Positions 25,806 through 34,980 of a stretch of DNA of 64,000 nt are shown here, piece by piece. The stretch is from Onstottus_B arcticum (GTDB lineage Bacteria > Acidobacteriota > Blastocatellia > UBA7656), in the NCBI GenBank assembly GCA_038040485.1, contig JBBPIE010000028.1, positions 1 to 64,000 of the forward strand, read 5' to 3'. Under the pieces are notes generated by a model. The model did not search any database. It was not told the DNA's origin and worked only from the letters and a program-made list of their open reading frames with translations. The position numbers and the translations under genes are program-made. Every line of letters begins with the position of its first letter. Within the stretch, counting starts at the first letter, position 1.

Positions 25806-27968
25806 TCAATCCCGTGCCTGGTCTTCGTCGTATTCGTTCCCTTCCTCCATCTCTATGTCTTCCACGGTTTCATCAATACCTTCGCCGCTGTATTGCGCAA
25901 ACTCCGCAAACCAGCCGCCCGACGCGATCAATTCCGCAGGTGTGCCTTGTTCGGCGACGCGCCCGTTGTCGAGCACAATCACTTGATCCGCATCTTCAAC
26001 CATCGAGAATCGATGGGCAATTACCATGATGGTAGGGCGCGGCATCAGCTTTTTCAGCGCGTGTCTGATTTCTGTTTCGGTAGCGAAATCAAGATTGGCG
26101 GTCGCTTCATCGAGAATCAGAATGCGGGGTTTTGAAACCAACACACGCGCGATCTGCAAGCGTTGCCGTTCACCGACGGAAAGGCCGACACCACTTTCTC
26201 CGACGTTTGTCTGCAAGCCATCGGGCAGGCGTTCCAGCGTGCGCTCCAACCCTGCGGCCCGCGCCGCTGCCGCCACGTCTTCGTCACTCGCATCAGGCCG
26301 TTTGTAGCGGATGTTCTCGGCCAGTGTGCCCCGAAAGACCGCGCCGTCCGACGCCACAACGCCCAACGCACGACGCACCGAAGCCGCATCAAGGCCGGCT
26401 AACGGCTGTCCATCAATCAGAATGGCGCCCGCCTGCGGTTCATAGAGTTTGAACAGCAAATCCGTGGTCGTCGTCTTGCCCGCGCCCGAAGTCCCGACCA
26501 GCGCCGTCACCTGCCCCGGCTCCAGCGTGAAGCTTAGCCCTTGCAGCACCTCGCGCTCGGAGCTGTAGCTGAAATGCACGTCCTTAAATTCGACACGGCC
26601 CGTCCCAACTTCAAGCTGCGCCGCGCCCACTTCTTCCCGGCCCGTCACCAGTAACCGCAAAGCGCGTTTGAGCGAGACGATCTGCTGCTGTAGTTGGACG
26701 CTTAGACTGGTCAATGAATCCATCGGCGCATAGAGTGAATCCAAATACACGACAAACATCACGACATCGCCTGGGGTCAGTTGGTGTTGATAAACCAGCC
26801 AGCCGCCGTATAGGAAAACGACCGTCTTGCTCAAATAACTGAGCACCGATTCAGCCAGATGGTAGCGATTCGCCAGATACGAACGTTGCAGGTAATCATC
26901 ATTCGCCACACGCGCTTGTTCGCGGAAAAGCGCCATTTCGCGCGCTTCCGCGCCCGACAGCTTGACCGTCTTGATGGCCGCGACCCCGTCCTGAATGCGG
27001 CCCGAGAGGTTCTCCCACATTTCGTAGTAGCTTTCCAACCCGGTTTCGAGCCGCTTCGCTGAGCGCCGCGCCAACCACAAATAGGGCGGGATCAGCGCCA
27101 GCGCCAACAAGGTCAAGCGCCAGCTTTGCGTCGCCATAATGATGAAGACCCCGAGCATCCGAATCACTTCCGGCGCGATCTCCTGCGCAACTGCTGAGAT
27201 GACGGGCGCGACCTGATCGGATTGATCAATCTGTTTGGCGAGCGCCCCGCTGGCACGCCGGCTGAAGAAACTCAACGGCAGTCGCAAGACATGGCCAAAG
27301 GTGGATTGGATCAAGTCGGCTTCGATGCGCACGCCTAGCCAAACGGTGCGATTGTCGGCCAGCACCGAAAAGATGAGGCCAATGACATTGATCACAAATA
27401 GCAACAGCACGGCCCACATCAAGGTAGAGAATGTTTGCGTAGGGGTGCGCGGCGCGACGTAATCGCTCCGATGAGGTTCTGGCGGCGGCTGTAGCTGTCC
27501 GGCTTGCACTGAATGTTCATTCTGGCGATGGCGGCGGGGCTGGCGGCGGTTACCTTCAGCACGTCTGTCATTGTGCGGCGATGCGGTGGGAGCGCGTGTA
27601 TTGATTGGGCGTGGCGTGGCGCGAGTCAAGACTTTCGCCGCAATGGGGGACGGCGTGGCGCCAGGTGACACTTCCGGCACAGGTGACGCTGACGTAGTGG
27701 GCGGCGGCGGTTCCTCATCAGGAAGCTCAGAGTCTTCCGGGCTTTCGCCTGTGTCGACGAACAGACCGGCCACGTCATTGATGGCAGTACGGTAAATTAG
27801 TGGCGCAATTAGATCGCTCCCAGTGGCCAACAGGGAGAACAAGACAACGACGAGAAACTTCCCTTGATAAACGCGCGCCAACTCCCACAACGTGCGCCAG
27901 GGGCGCAAGTTTTCTGACCCAGTTGTTGTTTGTGGAGCGAAGTTTTCATTCGGAGTCAACGCATGCAT
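25806..27968 (-). CDS. ABC exporter, fused permease and ATPase (type IV fold)
   Basis: A 720-residue half-transporter that should work as a homodimer in the inner membrane, exporting lipids, peptides or drugs. The membrane domain spans about 30-440. The ATPase has Walker A GTSGAGKTT (about 522-530), the signature LSVGERQ (a variant of LSGGQ), Walker B ILILDEATANLD and the H-loop IAHR. Odd feature: between the first and second helices, where the outer loop is normally short, there is an insert of about 100 residues (about 75-175), Pro/Thr/Ser-rich then Arg/His/Gln-rich (for example PPPPTTSASPVPEVSPGATP). AGAGG lies just before the ATG. It lies next to the island but its GC-rich codons look native. 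The substrate cannot be inferred. Confidence 0.9.
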   Translation of the reverse strand: MHALTPNENFAPQTTTGSENLRPWRTLWELARVYQGKFLVVVLFSLLATGSDLIAPLIYRTAINDVAGLFVDTGESPEDSELPDEEPPPPTTSASPVPEVSPGATPSPIAAKVLTRATPRPINTRAPTASPHNDRRAEGNRRQPRRHRQNEHSVQAGQLQPPPEPHRSDYVAPRTPTQTFSTLMWAVLLLFVINVIGLIFSVLADNRTVWLGVRIEADLIQSTFGHVLRLPLSFFSRRASGALAKQIDQSDQVAPVISAVAQEIAPEVIRMLGVFIIMATQSWRLTLLALALIPPYLWLARRSAKRLETGLESYYEMWENLSGRIQDGVAAIKTVKLSGAEAREMALFREQARVANDDYLQRSYLANRYHLAESVLSYLSKTVVFLYGGWLVYQHQLTPGDVVMFVVYLDSLYAPMDSLTSLSVQLQQQIVSLKRALRLLVTGREEVGAAQLEVGTGRVEFKDVHFSYSSEREVLQGLSFTLEPGQVTALVGTSGAGKTTTTDLLFKLYEPQAGAILIDGQPLAGLDAASVRRALGVVASDGAVFRGTLAENIRYKRPDASDEDVAAAARAAGLERTLERLPDGLQTNVGESGVGLSVGERQRLQIARVLVSKPRILILDEATANLDFATETEIRHALKKLMPRPTIMVIAHRFSMVEDADQVIVLDNGRVAEQGTPAELIASGGWFAEFAQYSGEGIDETVEDIEMEEGNEYDEDQARD

Positions 27969-27986
27969 CCTCTGAGCTGTATAAAT

Positions 27987-28055
27987 GACAGGCTCAAGTT
28001 GCTGCCGGCAGGCTGAAGCTCAACTAGAGCGCTGGCCAGGCATCTTGAGCCTGTC
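27987..28055. repeat. Inverted repeat GACAGGCTCAAG...CTTGAGCCTGTC
   Basis: Exact 12-bp arms at 27987-27998 and 28044-28055, separated by 45 bases. It lies 20 bp past the stop of the small secreted protein gene (minus strand). A similar palindrome follows the paralogous gene (37563-37627). Possible terminator or dispersed repeat. Confidence 0.6.
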
Positions 28056-28074
28056 TTTAAGACAGTGCCGGAAA

Positions 28075-28560
28075 CTACTCGCTGCTATTCTCCGTTTTGG
28101 CTTGCTTTGTCTTTTTCGACGATTTGTGATGCGCCGCAACAGAATGGCGCTCAGAGTTCATCCCTTTGCCCTCGAGCCCCTGCTCCATCTTTGATTTTTC
28201 TACTTGAACTCCATAATTGCTCTCGGACACCCAGATTTGCGAGAGAAAATACTGATCGCCAATCTTATTGAAGACCAGCTCGGTTTGGCGCGGCGTCCGG
28301 TCAGCCTGAACATTCTCGGTCTCGAAAGCAACAGCCGTGTGGCGATTGGAGCTGCGTATCTCGAACAGGTTCAGGTTCGTATCGTTAAGCACCTTGATTG
28401 TGTATTTGCCTGCCGGCAGTGTTTTATCTCCCACGAGAAAAGCGTGAGGGATATCCGCCTCGACAGGGGTGTCACTATCAATCTGTGCCTTCGTAGTTAC
28501 CGCCCCAACGCCTGCCAGAAGGCAACCGATCAAGAGCATTTTGCCAAAGTATCTGTTCAT
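28075..28560 (-). CDS. Small secreted protein, paralogue of 37077-37541
   Basis: A 161-residue exported protein: signal peptide MLLIGCLLAGVGAVTTKAQ, then a compact beta-rich domain and a basic tail (HHKSSKKTKQAKT). It shares PHAFLVGDKTLPAGKYTIK and ELVFNKIGDQYFLSQIW with the protein at 37077-37541 (PHAFIVKDKTLPAGKYTVK; ELVFSKLGDQYFLSKIW), so the two are paralogues. The family is common in Acidobacteriota and its function is unknown. Both copies share the upstream promoter-like architecture described at 28741-28801 and a related palindrome downstream. Thus the whole expression unit was probably duplicated. AGGAGG-like sequence precedes the ATG. Likely periplasmic, with the basic tail perhaps binding envelope polymers. 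Confidence 0.85.
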   Translation of the reverse strand: MNRYFGKMLLIGCLLAGVGAVTTKAQIDSDTPVEADIPHAFLVGDKTLPAGKYTIKVLNDTNLNLFEIRSSNRHTAVAFETENVQADRTPRQTELVFNKIGDQYFLSQIWVSESNYGVQVEKSKMEQGLEGKGMNSERHSVAAHHKSSKKTKQAKTENSSE

Positions 28561-28740
28561 ATTTCCTCCGATTGTGTTTGGGCGAATGGCTGAAGCCGGC
28601 CGCTCGCCTCGCCTTCCTCATTGGAATTGATCTCAGACCAATTGCTTCTCCACTCCGTCTTGATGCTTCCATGCCCTATGCCCGCGCTCGATTGAGCCAT
28701 TGGCTCATCGCACCAAAAACACGGATCAGTCACAACTTCG

Positions 28741-28801
28741 ATTGTAGAAAAACAGCAGAAGGCATTCTTTCCATTTCTTGCCCGAATCTTCCTTATCCTG
28801 C
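28741..28801 (-). promoter_or_regulatory. Shared regulon promoter site A (small secreted protein gene)
   Basis: Minus strand: GCAGGATAA at 28801-28793, GCAAGAAAT at 28781-28773 (20 bp on), GAAAGAAT at 28771-28764 (10 bp on), 17 bp, then TACAAT at 28746-28741. The architecture is shared with six other sites. The start codon lies 180 bp downstream, implying a long leader. Confidence 0.65.
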
Positions 28802-28917
28802 TGCAAGTCTTGGAGGGAACGGGGCGTTGGCAGCGAATCTAGCTTTGTCAGCGTAAGCCGGAGAACAGAAGATTTCTGTATATCGATTTTTTCGACGCCG
28901 GAATTACACAATTCAGC

Positions 28918-28978
28918 GCACGAAACAGACGCTTTTGGCAAGAAACAAAAAGACTACCGGCGGCCCTTTTCTTAATAT
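28918..28978 (+). promoter_or_regulatory. Shared regulon promoter site B (receiver-domain gene)
   Basis: GCACGAAAC at 28918-28926, GCAAGAAAC at 28938-28946, AAAAGACT at 28948-28955, 17 bp, then TAATAT at 28973-28978. It is divergent from site A, 117 bp away, and 162 bp before the start codon of the receiver-domain gene. Confidence 0.6.
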
Positions 28979-29140
28979 CAATCTGTGTGGCTCAGGTTTT
29001 GACTTCTCCTGCATTGGACGAGAGGAGCGTTCCAGCACCGCGGGCTGACTAACTCAGGAAACAGGACGATATGGTCCGCTGTGATTGCGAAAAGCCGTTG
29101 AAATCACGCAGCGGAGGGACCGCTGGCATGCGGTTAGGAA

Positions 29141-29557
29141 ATGCTGACATATCAAAGGCAGATTCTTTGCGCTGAAGGCCACGATGACACGCGAGAATTC
29201 CTAATCATCTGGCTGGGGCGGGCGGGCTTTGAGGTGACACCTTGCGACACCATCGCAGAATGCGCCGAGATGGCCGCAAGCCGACGTTTTCACCTGTATC
29301 TTATCGGTGATCGATTCCTGGATGGGTCAGGCTTTGACCTCGTCGAAAAGATCCGTTCCTTTGACGGGCACACACCCCTGGTCATTAATTCAACTCTAGC
29401 TTATCCAACAGACATCGAACGCGGGATGAAGGCCGGCGCGCAAGCTTACATAACCAGGCCGAGCGATCCCAAACACCTGGTGGAAACAATCAACCTATTG
29501 ATTGACACCGATGACAGGAAGGGACGAAGCGTTACAACAGTCGCGGTAAGCGCATAG
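29141..29557 (+). CDS. Stand-alone receiver-domain protein with degenerate phosphorylation site
   Basis: A 138-residue protein with the CheY-like fold and no output domain. The acidic pocket is recognisable (AEGHDDTRE, 11-19), as are the beta-5 region (AGAQAYITRPSDP, 98-110) and the DGSGFDLVEKIR loop (61-72). In LYLIGDRFLDG the position of the phospho-acceptor Asp is Gly56, with Asp57 one place later, and the conserved Lys is Arg106. Normal phosphotransfer is therefore unlikely; it may act as a constitutive or protein-binding adaptor. It is transcribed alone from site B. The histidine kinase at the right window edge is distant, so pairing is not suggested. Confidence 0.8.
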   Translation: MLTYQRQILCAEGHDDTREFLIIWLGRAGFEVTPCDTIAECAEMAASRRFHLYLIGDRFLDGSGFDLVEKIRSFDGHTPLVINSTLAYPTDIERGMKAGAQAYITRPSDPKHLVETINLLIDTDDRKGRSVTTVAVSA

Positions 29558-29722
29558 GTTGGCACAAGGCGCAGGAAGAATCCGGGCGCGCGTCCGAGTT
29601 TGCGGAAGAAGCTCGCCCTCACGTCTCATACCCAACTCGTCAGAGGTGGGTCTCTGATGATCGGGCCTACAAAAGAACGCAAGCTTTAACTAAACAGGTC
29701 TGCAGCCCGTTCGCTCACTATC

Positions 29723-29784
29723 GCAAGAAACAGCTTCTTTCGACAAAGAATAGAAAGACCCCGAACGCCACCCTTCTCTAATCT
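29723..29784 (+). promoter_or_regulatory. Shared regulon promoter site C (Lys/Gly-rich secreted protein gene)
   Basis: GCAAGAAAC at 29723-29731, ACAAAGAAT at 29743-29751, GAAAGACC at 29753-29760, 18 bp, then TAATCT at 29779-29784. The start codon is 104 bp further on. The Emr-type pump genes follow downstream and may be read from here. Confidence 0.65.
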
Positions 29785-29888
29785 CAGCTTTGACGAATGT
29801 TCGTTGAAGGCACCACGGGAACGCGATCTTCAAAGTCGCAGAGCCAGGCGGTGCGCCTGACGGAGTCAATCAAATAGGAGGACTCAAA

Positions 29889-30296
29889 ATGAAAAGCAAA
29901 TTGTTTCTCGCAACCTTTACGGTGTGCATGCTGTTCGCCGGCGGAGCGGTTTCACGCGCTGCAATGGTGATGCAAGCGCCCACCACCGATCAGCAAACGG
30001 GCGATCAGTCGATAGCCAAAACTAAAGGGACAAACAAGACCAAAAAGGAAAGCAACCTCAAGAAAGCTGCCCTGGATGTAGGAAAAGGGACGCAAGCGAC
30101 GGGCAAGGAGGTTGGCAAGGGCGGCGAGAAGGCGGGCAAAGCGGTAGCCAAGGGTTCTGAAAAAGTGGCGAAAGGAACCGCTGTCGCAACTAAGGACGCG
30201 GGCAAAGTAACGGCAAAGGGCGCTGAGAAAACAGGAAAGGCTACGGCCAGGGGCGTCAAAAAGGTCGGGAGCGAATTCAAGAAGATTGGAAAGTAG
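29889..30296 (+). CDS. Secreted Lys/Ala/Gly-rich repeat protein
   Basis: A 135-residue exported protein: signal peptide (LFLATFTVCMLFAGGAVSRA), then about 80 residues built from roughly seven-residue units of the kind AKGSEKV, AKGAEKT, GKGGEKA. Composition is dominated by Lys, Gly, Ala, Thr and Val, without aromatic residues or Cys, so it is probably extended and strongly basic. It resembles histone-H1-like or LEA-like low-complexity proteins, but the signal peptide places it outside the cytoplasm. Binding to anionic envelope polymers or extracellular DNA is conceivable; no function is established. TAGGAGGA precedes the ATG. It sits under promoter site C and ahead of the TolC-type gene. Confidence 0.8.
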   Translation: MKSKLFLATFTVCMLFAGGAVSRAAMVMQAPTTDQQTGDQSIAKTKGTNKTKKESNLKKAALDVGKGTQATGKEVGKGGEKAGKAVAKGSEKVAKGTAVATKDAGKVTAKGAEKTGKATARGVKKVGSEFKKIGK

Positions 30297-30364
30297 CATA
30301 GCGATCATCAGTGAGTTCAAAACTCGGCGGGTTGGAAATAAGACTAGTCCGGGTGGCTAAGAGA

Positions 30365-31915
30365 ATGATCAAGCGTCGCACTCAGACATTATTCGGGTTC
30401 TCAATCCTTGGGCTCTGGCTCTTTCCCATGTCAGTTGACGGGCAAGAGATTAAACAAGCAAGCGCCGCCCAGAGCCAAACCACGCGCATTGCTGCGAGCG
30501 ATAAAACAGTTGGCGCGCCACAAGGAAATGAAGAGAAAAACCGTGCCGGCGAAAGCGACATGGCCCGAATTAAGATTGCCGGCACTTTGATTGCCGGATG
30601 GATCTCGGGATCGGATGGCAAAAGCCCTCAGGCATCCTCAAGCCAGGCAGCCTCTTCTGTGCCGAGCCCGCTCAGCTTTGACGAGGCCGTTCAGCTTGCG
30701 ATCAAGACCAACTTAACCACTTTGCTCGCGCGGGAGCGCCGTAACGAAGCGCGAGGGGTTGAACGTGAATCGCGGGCCGGTCTGTTGCCAAACCTCGCAG
30801 GCGCTGCATCTCAAACCAACCTCACCATCAACCTCGCGGCGCAGGGGCTGACACGGAACGCGTTCCCTATCATCCCGTCAACCTTCCTCGGCCCATTCAA
30901 CGTATTCGACGCGCGAGTTCAGCTTGTGCAGACGCTCTTCAACCTGAGCGCGATTCGCAACTATCAAGCCGGGCGCGCGGGTGTAAATACCGCGGCGATA
31001 AGTGAGCAACTCTCGCGGCAGCAGGTGATCACGAATACTGCGCTTGCTTATCTCAATGCTTTGCGAACTGAGCGGGCCGTGGAAGCGGCTGAGGCCGATC
31101 TCGAACTTGCTCAGACCCTGCTCACGCTGGCCAAAGATCAGCACAAATCCGGAGTTGCTACCGGATTGGATGAGACGCGGGCCGAGACTCGCGTGGCGCA
31201 GCAACAGTTCCGACTCGCTCAGGCACGGACCGACGGTCAGCAGGCACGCCTGCAACTTCAAAGAGTCACCGGCCTTCCGCTCGGCGGATCGTTGCTTCTG
31301 ACTGACAGGCTAGCTTATACAGATGCTCCTCTACCTTCGGCAGAAGCGGCGCTGCAGATTGCACAGCGACAGCGTGTGGAGATTCGCCTCGCCGAGGAGC
31401 AGGTTAAGCTCAATAGTTATGAGCGTCGCGCGGCCGAAGCCGAGCAGTTACCATCCATTGATTTCGTGGGTGACTACGGTTCAAGCGGCATAAACCCGAA
31501 GGTGGTTGACCTGCCGACTCGGTCCGTCGGAATTCGCCTGAGTGTGCCGATCTTCAACGGCGGCCTTACCCGTGGCCGCATTGCGGTTGCAACCAGCCGG
31601 CAGCGCCAAGCCGAATTGCAGCTCAACGACCTGCATGCGCAGGTGGAACAAGATGTCCGTCTCGCGCTTCAAACGCTTGCGACGGCCGCCGAGCAGGTGC
31701 GCGCATCCGAGCAGGCGCTTCGACTCGCCGAGCGTGAGTTGCAAATGGCGCGCGACCGCTTCCAAGCAGGTCTAGGAGACAATATTGAAGTCGTAAATGC
31801 CCAGACCTCGCTTGCCGAGACGCGGGATGCTCAGGTGGCGGCGCTCACAGCGCACAACGCGGCGCGGATCAATCTGGCTTCCGCGATGGGGCGGGTTGAA
31901 TCATTCCGCTGGTAG
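30365..31915 (+). CDS. TolC-family outer membrane efflux protein
   Basis: Outer-membrane channel component of a tripartite pump. The 516 residues from MIKRRTQTLF have a signal peptide (LFGFSILGLWLFPMSVDGQ) and the duplicated alpha-hairpin repeats of the family (PLSFDEAVQLAIKTN near 105, long coiled-coil helices with QAQLRAA-like composition, QLNDLHAQVEQDVRLAL near 420). It precedes an HlyD-type adaptor and a DHA2-type permease, giving an EmrAB-TolC-like set. The ATG at 30365 is chosen because the signal peptide begins there; a GTG at 30311 extends the frame without purpose. Confidence 0.88.
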   Translation: MIKRRTQTLFGFSILGLWLFPMSVDGQEIKQASAAQSQTTRIAASDKTVGAPQGNEEKNRAGESDMARIKIAGTLIAGWISGSDGKSPQASSSQAASSVPSPLSFDEAVQLAIKTNLTTLLARERRNEARGVERESRAGLLPNLAGAASQTNLTINLAAQGLTRNAFPIIPSTFLGPFNVFDARVQLVQTLFNLSAIRNYQAGRAGVNTAAISEQLSRQQVITNTALAYLNALRTERAVEAAEADLELAQTLLTLAKDQHKSGVATGLDETRAETRVAQQQFRLAQARTDGQQARLQLQRVTGLPLGGSLLLTDRLAYTDAPLPSAEAALQIAQRQRVEIRLAEEQVKLNSYERRAAEAEQLPSIDFVGDYGSSGINPKVVDLPTRSVGIRLSVPIFNGGLTRGRIAVATSRQRQAELQLNDLHAQVEQDVRLALQTLATAAEQVRASEQALRLAERELQMARDRFQAGLGDNIEVVNAQTSLAETRDAQVAALTAHNAARINLASAMGRVESFRW

Positions 31916-31932
31916 ATATTGGAGGACCGGTC

Positions 31933-33356
31933 ATGTCAAAGGATGTAGAGCCGGAGGGTGATTCGACATCGGGAGGCGGCACAGTTGAAGCCGAGCGACC
32001 GGGCGAATCGTCGGTAGCAATTTCGCAGGTTGATTTGCATGAATTGGCAGGCGAGAGGAAGCCCTTTTTCAAGCGGCCGCCGGTGATAGCGGCCTGCGCC
32101 GTCGTTCTACTTGTGGGTATTATCTTCGGCGCGCGCTATTACCTTCACGCAATCTCTCACGAATCGACGGACGATGCGTTCATCGACGGGCACATCATTC
32201 AGATCAGCCCAAAGGTCTCTGGTCACGTCATAAAGCTTCATATAACGGACAACCAGCAGGTGAACGAGGGCGACCTGCTGGTCGAGATTGATCCGCGCGA
32301 TTTTGACGCGCGACTTGCTCAGGCGAGAGCCAGCCTCCTCGCTGCGCAGGCGCGACACAACTCCTCCCAGATCAACCTTAAGTTGACCAGCGCGACCTCG
32401 AGCGCGGCTGTAATGCAAGCATCTTCGGGACTGGGCCAGGCCACGTCTAACGTGCAGTCGACAAGAGCGCAGACGGAAGTCATGCGAAGCCGTCTTGATC
32501 AAGCGCGTGTCCAGATCAAGACGGCGCAGGCAAATGCGGAACAGGCGCGCGCCCAGTACGCAGCGGCGGATGCTGAAGCTATCAGGGCAGCTGCAGATGT
32601 GAAGCGATATCAACAGCTCTACGATCGCGACGAGGTGTCACGCCAGCAGCTCGACCAGGCAGTAGCGGCTGGTCGCGTGGGCAACGCTCAACTTGATGCT
32701 GCCCGGCTCAAGGTAGCTGCTGCCGATATGCAGGTGGCCGATGCTTTGGCGGCAGAACAAGTTGCTGCCAACGGACTCCTTCAGGCTGAATCACAGGTGC
32801 GGGAATCGCAAGCGCGCGTAGGTGAGGCACGCGGTCAACTCGCCGGCGCCAACGCTGCGCCAGACCAAGTGGCTGCAAGCCGTTCTCAAGTCAATGTCTC
32901 AAGCGCAGATATCGAACAGGCGCAAGCAACGGTTCAGCAGGTAGAGCTTGAGCTTTCTTACACCAGGATCTACGCGCCAGATGCAGGGCGCGTGACGCGT
33001 AAGGCTGTTGAAGAGGGCGCGCTTCTTCAAGTCGGTCAGGTTCTCTTTGCTATTGTGCCTGACGATCTGTGGGTGAATGCAAACTTCAAAGAAACGCAGT
33101 TGACCTTCATGCAGCCCGGCCAGTCGGTAGAGATCGACGTTGATGCTTACCCCGATAAAGCCTTTAGGGACACGTCGATAGTATCCAGGCTGGCAGCGGC
33201 GCGGCTTTCAGTCTACTGCCGCCTGAGAACGCGACCGGCAATTACGTCAAGGTCGTTCAACGAGTGCCGGTCAAAATCGTTTTTGATGAGCCTCCCGATC
33301 CAAACCATTCACTCGGCCCGGGGATGTCCGTCGTGCCGGAGGTGAAAGTGAAATGA
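31933..33356 (+). CDS. HlyD/EmrA-type membrane fusion protein, apparent C-terminal frameshift
   Basis: Periplasmic adaptor of the Emr-type pump: a cytoplasmic N-terminus, one helix (IAACAVVLLVGIIFGARYYL, about 54-73), lipoyl-like halves (HIIQISPKVSGHV; YTRIYAPDAGRVT) around a long coiled coil, and an EmrA-type beta barrel (VNANFKETQLTFMQPGQ). In the original frame the product ends at 33345 with an unrelated tail (SIVSRLAAARLSVYCRL). Adding one G at the GGG run 33167-33169 restores the expected family C-terminus, including GSGAAFSLLPPENATGNYVK and VPVKIVFDEPPD, with a stop at 33354-33356. So this is either a real mutation or a sequencing error. The rest of the gene is intact. Confidence 0.85.
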
Positions 33357-33389
33357 ACGGCGAGAACGGAAGGGAGGGGGCGAAAGGAA

Positions 33390-34955
33390 GTGCCTAACCG
33401 GCAATCAACAGGTGATGAACAATCGGCCGTGGCGTGGCGCCCAAGGGTGAGTCCCTGGCTTATCGCCCCCGCCGTTATGCTCGCGACGTTCATGGAAGTT
33501 CTCGACACAACCATTGACAATGTGTCGGTCCCGCATATTGCAGGGAGCCTGTCGGCAAGCACCAGCGAAGCCACCTGGGTGCTGACCAGTTATTTGGTCT
33601 CGAACGCCATCGTGCTCCCGGCGAGCGCCTGGCTGGGGACTTTTTTTGGGCGCAAGCGATTCTTGATCGCCTGCATCGTCCTTTTTACGGTCGCGTCGTT
33701 CTTATGCGGCGCGGCAACAAGCCTCGGGTTTCTCGTGGTCACCCGTATCATACAGGGAGCGGGCGGCGGGGCCTTGCAGCCATTTTCTCAGGCGATTCTG
33801 CTGGAGAGTTTTCCACCTCAAAAGCGTGGCGTCGCGATGGCAGTCTTTGGGCTGGGTGTCATCGTGGCGCCGATCATCGGCCCGACGCTCGGCGGATGGA
33901 TAACTGACAACTACTCCTGGCGATGGATCTTTTATATCAATATTCCGATTGGCGCGCTCGCCATCTTCCTGCTGCACCGCTTTGTCGAAGACCCACCCTA
34001 CATCAAGAATGCCCGGCCCGGCCGAATTGACGCGCTTGGATTGGGCCTGCTGGCCATCTGGATTGCAACGCTCCAGATCGTTCTCGATAAGGGGCAGGAG
34101 GACGATTGGTTCAGCGCCGTTTGGATTCGCTGGTTCGCGGTGATCTCAGTCCTGGGCTTTATCGCATTCATCATGCGGGAACTCAAAGCTAAGGAACCTA
34201 TCGTCAAATTGCGCATCTTCTTGAATCGCAATTTTGCCGTCGGGACCATAGTAGTGCTGCTCCTGGGGGTGACCATTTACGGCTCGATCACCTTGCTGCC
34301 GCTCTTTTTGCAAACGGTAATGGGTTATCCGGCGCTGCAAAGCGGCCTGGCGCAAAGCCCGCGCGGTCTTGGGGCTCTGGTGATGATGCCTATTGCGGGC
34401 ATGCTGGTCAGCCGGATGGACAACCGGCTGTTGATCTCTACCGGATTCCTGTTGTATGCCCTTAGCAGTTTCACGTTGAGCTATGTGAATCTCGATATTT
34501 CACCCAGCTTCATCACCTGGCCGAACGTCCTGCAAGGCCTGGCAGTGGGATTGATCTTCGTTCCGCTGACTACAATGGCAATGGGAACGCTCGACAACGA
34601 GCAGATTGGAAATGCATCCGGCATCTACAATCTGTGCCGCAATCTCGGCGGCAGCATAGGCATCTCGCTGGTCACCACACTGCTTGATCGCGGCTCGCAA
34701 TCTCATCAGGCGATATTGGCGTCGCATATGACGCCATACGAGCCGGCATTCCAGCAGCGCCTGCGGGCGCTCGAACAGGTGCTCGGCTCTGCTGGGAAGG
34801 CATACGGGATGATGTACGGAATGATGGTCAAGCAAGCCACGCTACTAGCCTATGTGGATAACTTTCGCTTGTTCGCGTTCATCTGTGTGATCTGCGCCGG
34901 GGCGGCCTTCCTGTTCAAGAAGGTAAAGGCGAGCCGTCCGGTCGAGGCGCACTGA
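33390..34955 (+). CDS. DHA2-family MFS efflux permease (EmrB/QacA type)
   Basis: Proton-driven drug or metabolite exporter of the inner membrane, 521 residues with about 14 predicted helices. Family motifs are visible: EVLDTTIDNVSVPHIAG in helix 1 (motif D1), GTFFGRKRFL between helices 2 and 3 (motif A), and GLGVIVAPIIGPTLGGWI in helix 5 (motif C, antiporter signature). It starts with GTG 33390 behind a GGAGGGGG purine run. It follows the HlyD adaptor by 33 bp (restored stop) and the TolC-type gene before that, the order expected of an Emr-type tripartite pump. The substrate cannot be inferred. Confidence 0.9.
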   Translation: MPNRQSTGDEQSAVAWRPRVSPWLIAPAVMLATFMEVLDTTIDNVSVPHIAGSLSASTSEATWVLTSYLVSNAIVLPASAWLGTFFGRKRFLIACIVLFTVASFLCGAATSLGFLVVTRIIQGAGGGALQPFSQAILLESFPPQKRGVAMAVFGLGVIVAPIIGPTLGGWITDNYSWRWIFYINIPIGALAIFLLHRFVEDPPYIKNARPGRIDALGLGLLAIWIATLQIVLDKGQEDDWFSAVWIRWFAVISVLGFIAFIMRELKAKEPIVKLRIFLNRNFAVGTIVVLLLGVTIYGSITLLPLFLQTVMGYPALQSGLAQSPRGLGALVMMPIAGMLVSRMDNRLLISTGFLLYALSSFTLSYVNLDISPSFITWPNVLQGLAVGLIFVPLTTMAMGTLDNEQIGNASGIYNLCRNLGGSIGISLVTTLLDRGSQSHQAILASHMTPYEPAFQQRLRALEQVLGSAGKAYGMMYGMMVKQATLLAYVDNFRLFAFICVICAGAAFLFKKVKASRPVEAH

Positions 34956-34980
34956 AGAGAGCGCGGGAGGTATTGTATTT

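Noticed and set aside
28741..28801. Reading the shared promoter sites as sigma-54 promoters
   Set aside because: No GG-N10-GC (-24/-12) pair is present in any of the seven sites; the conserved spacing instead suits a -10 box with upstream repeats.
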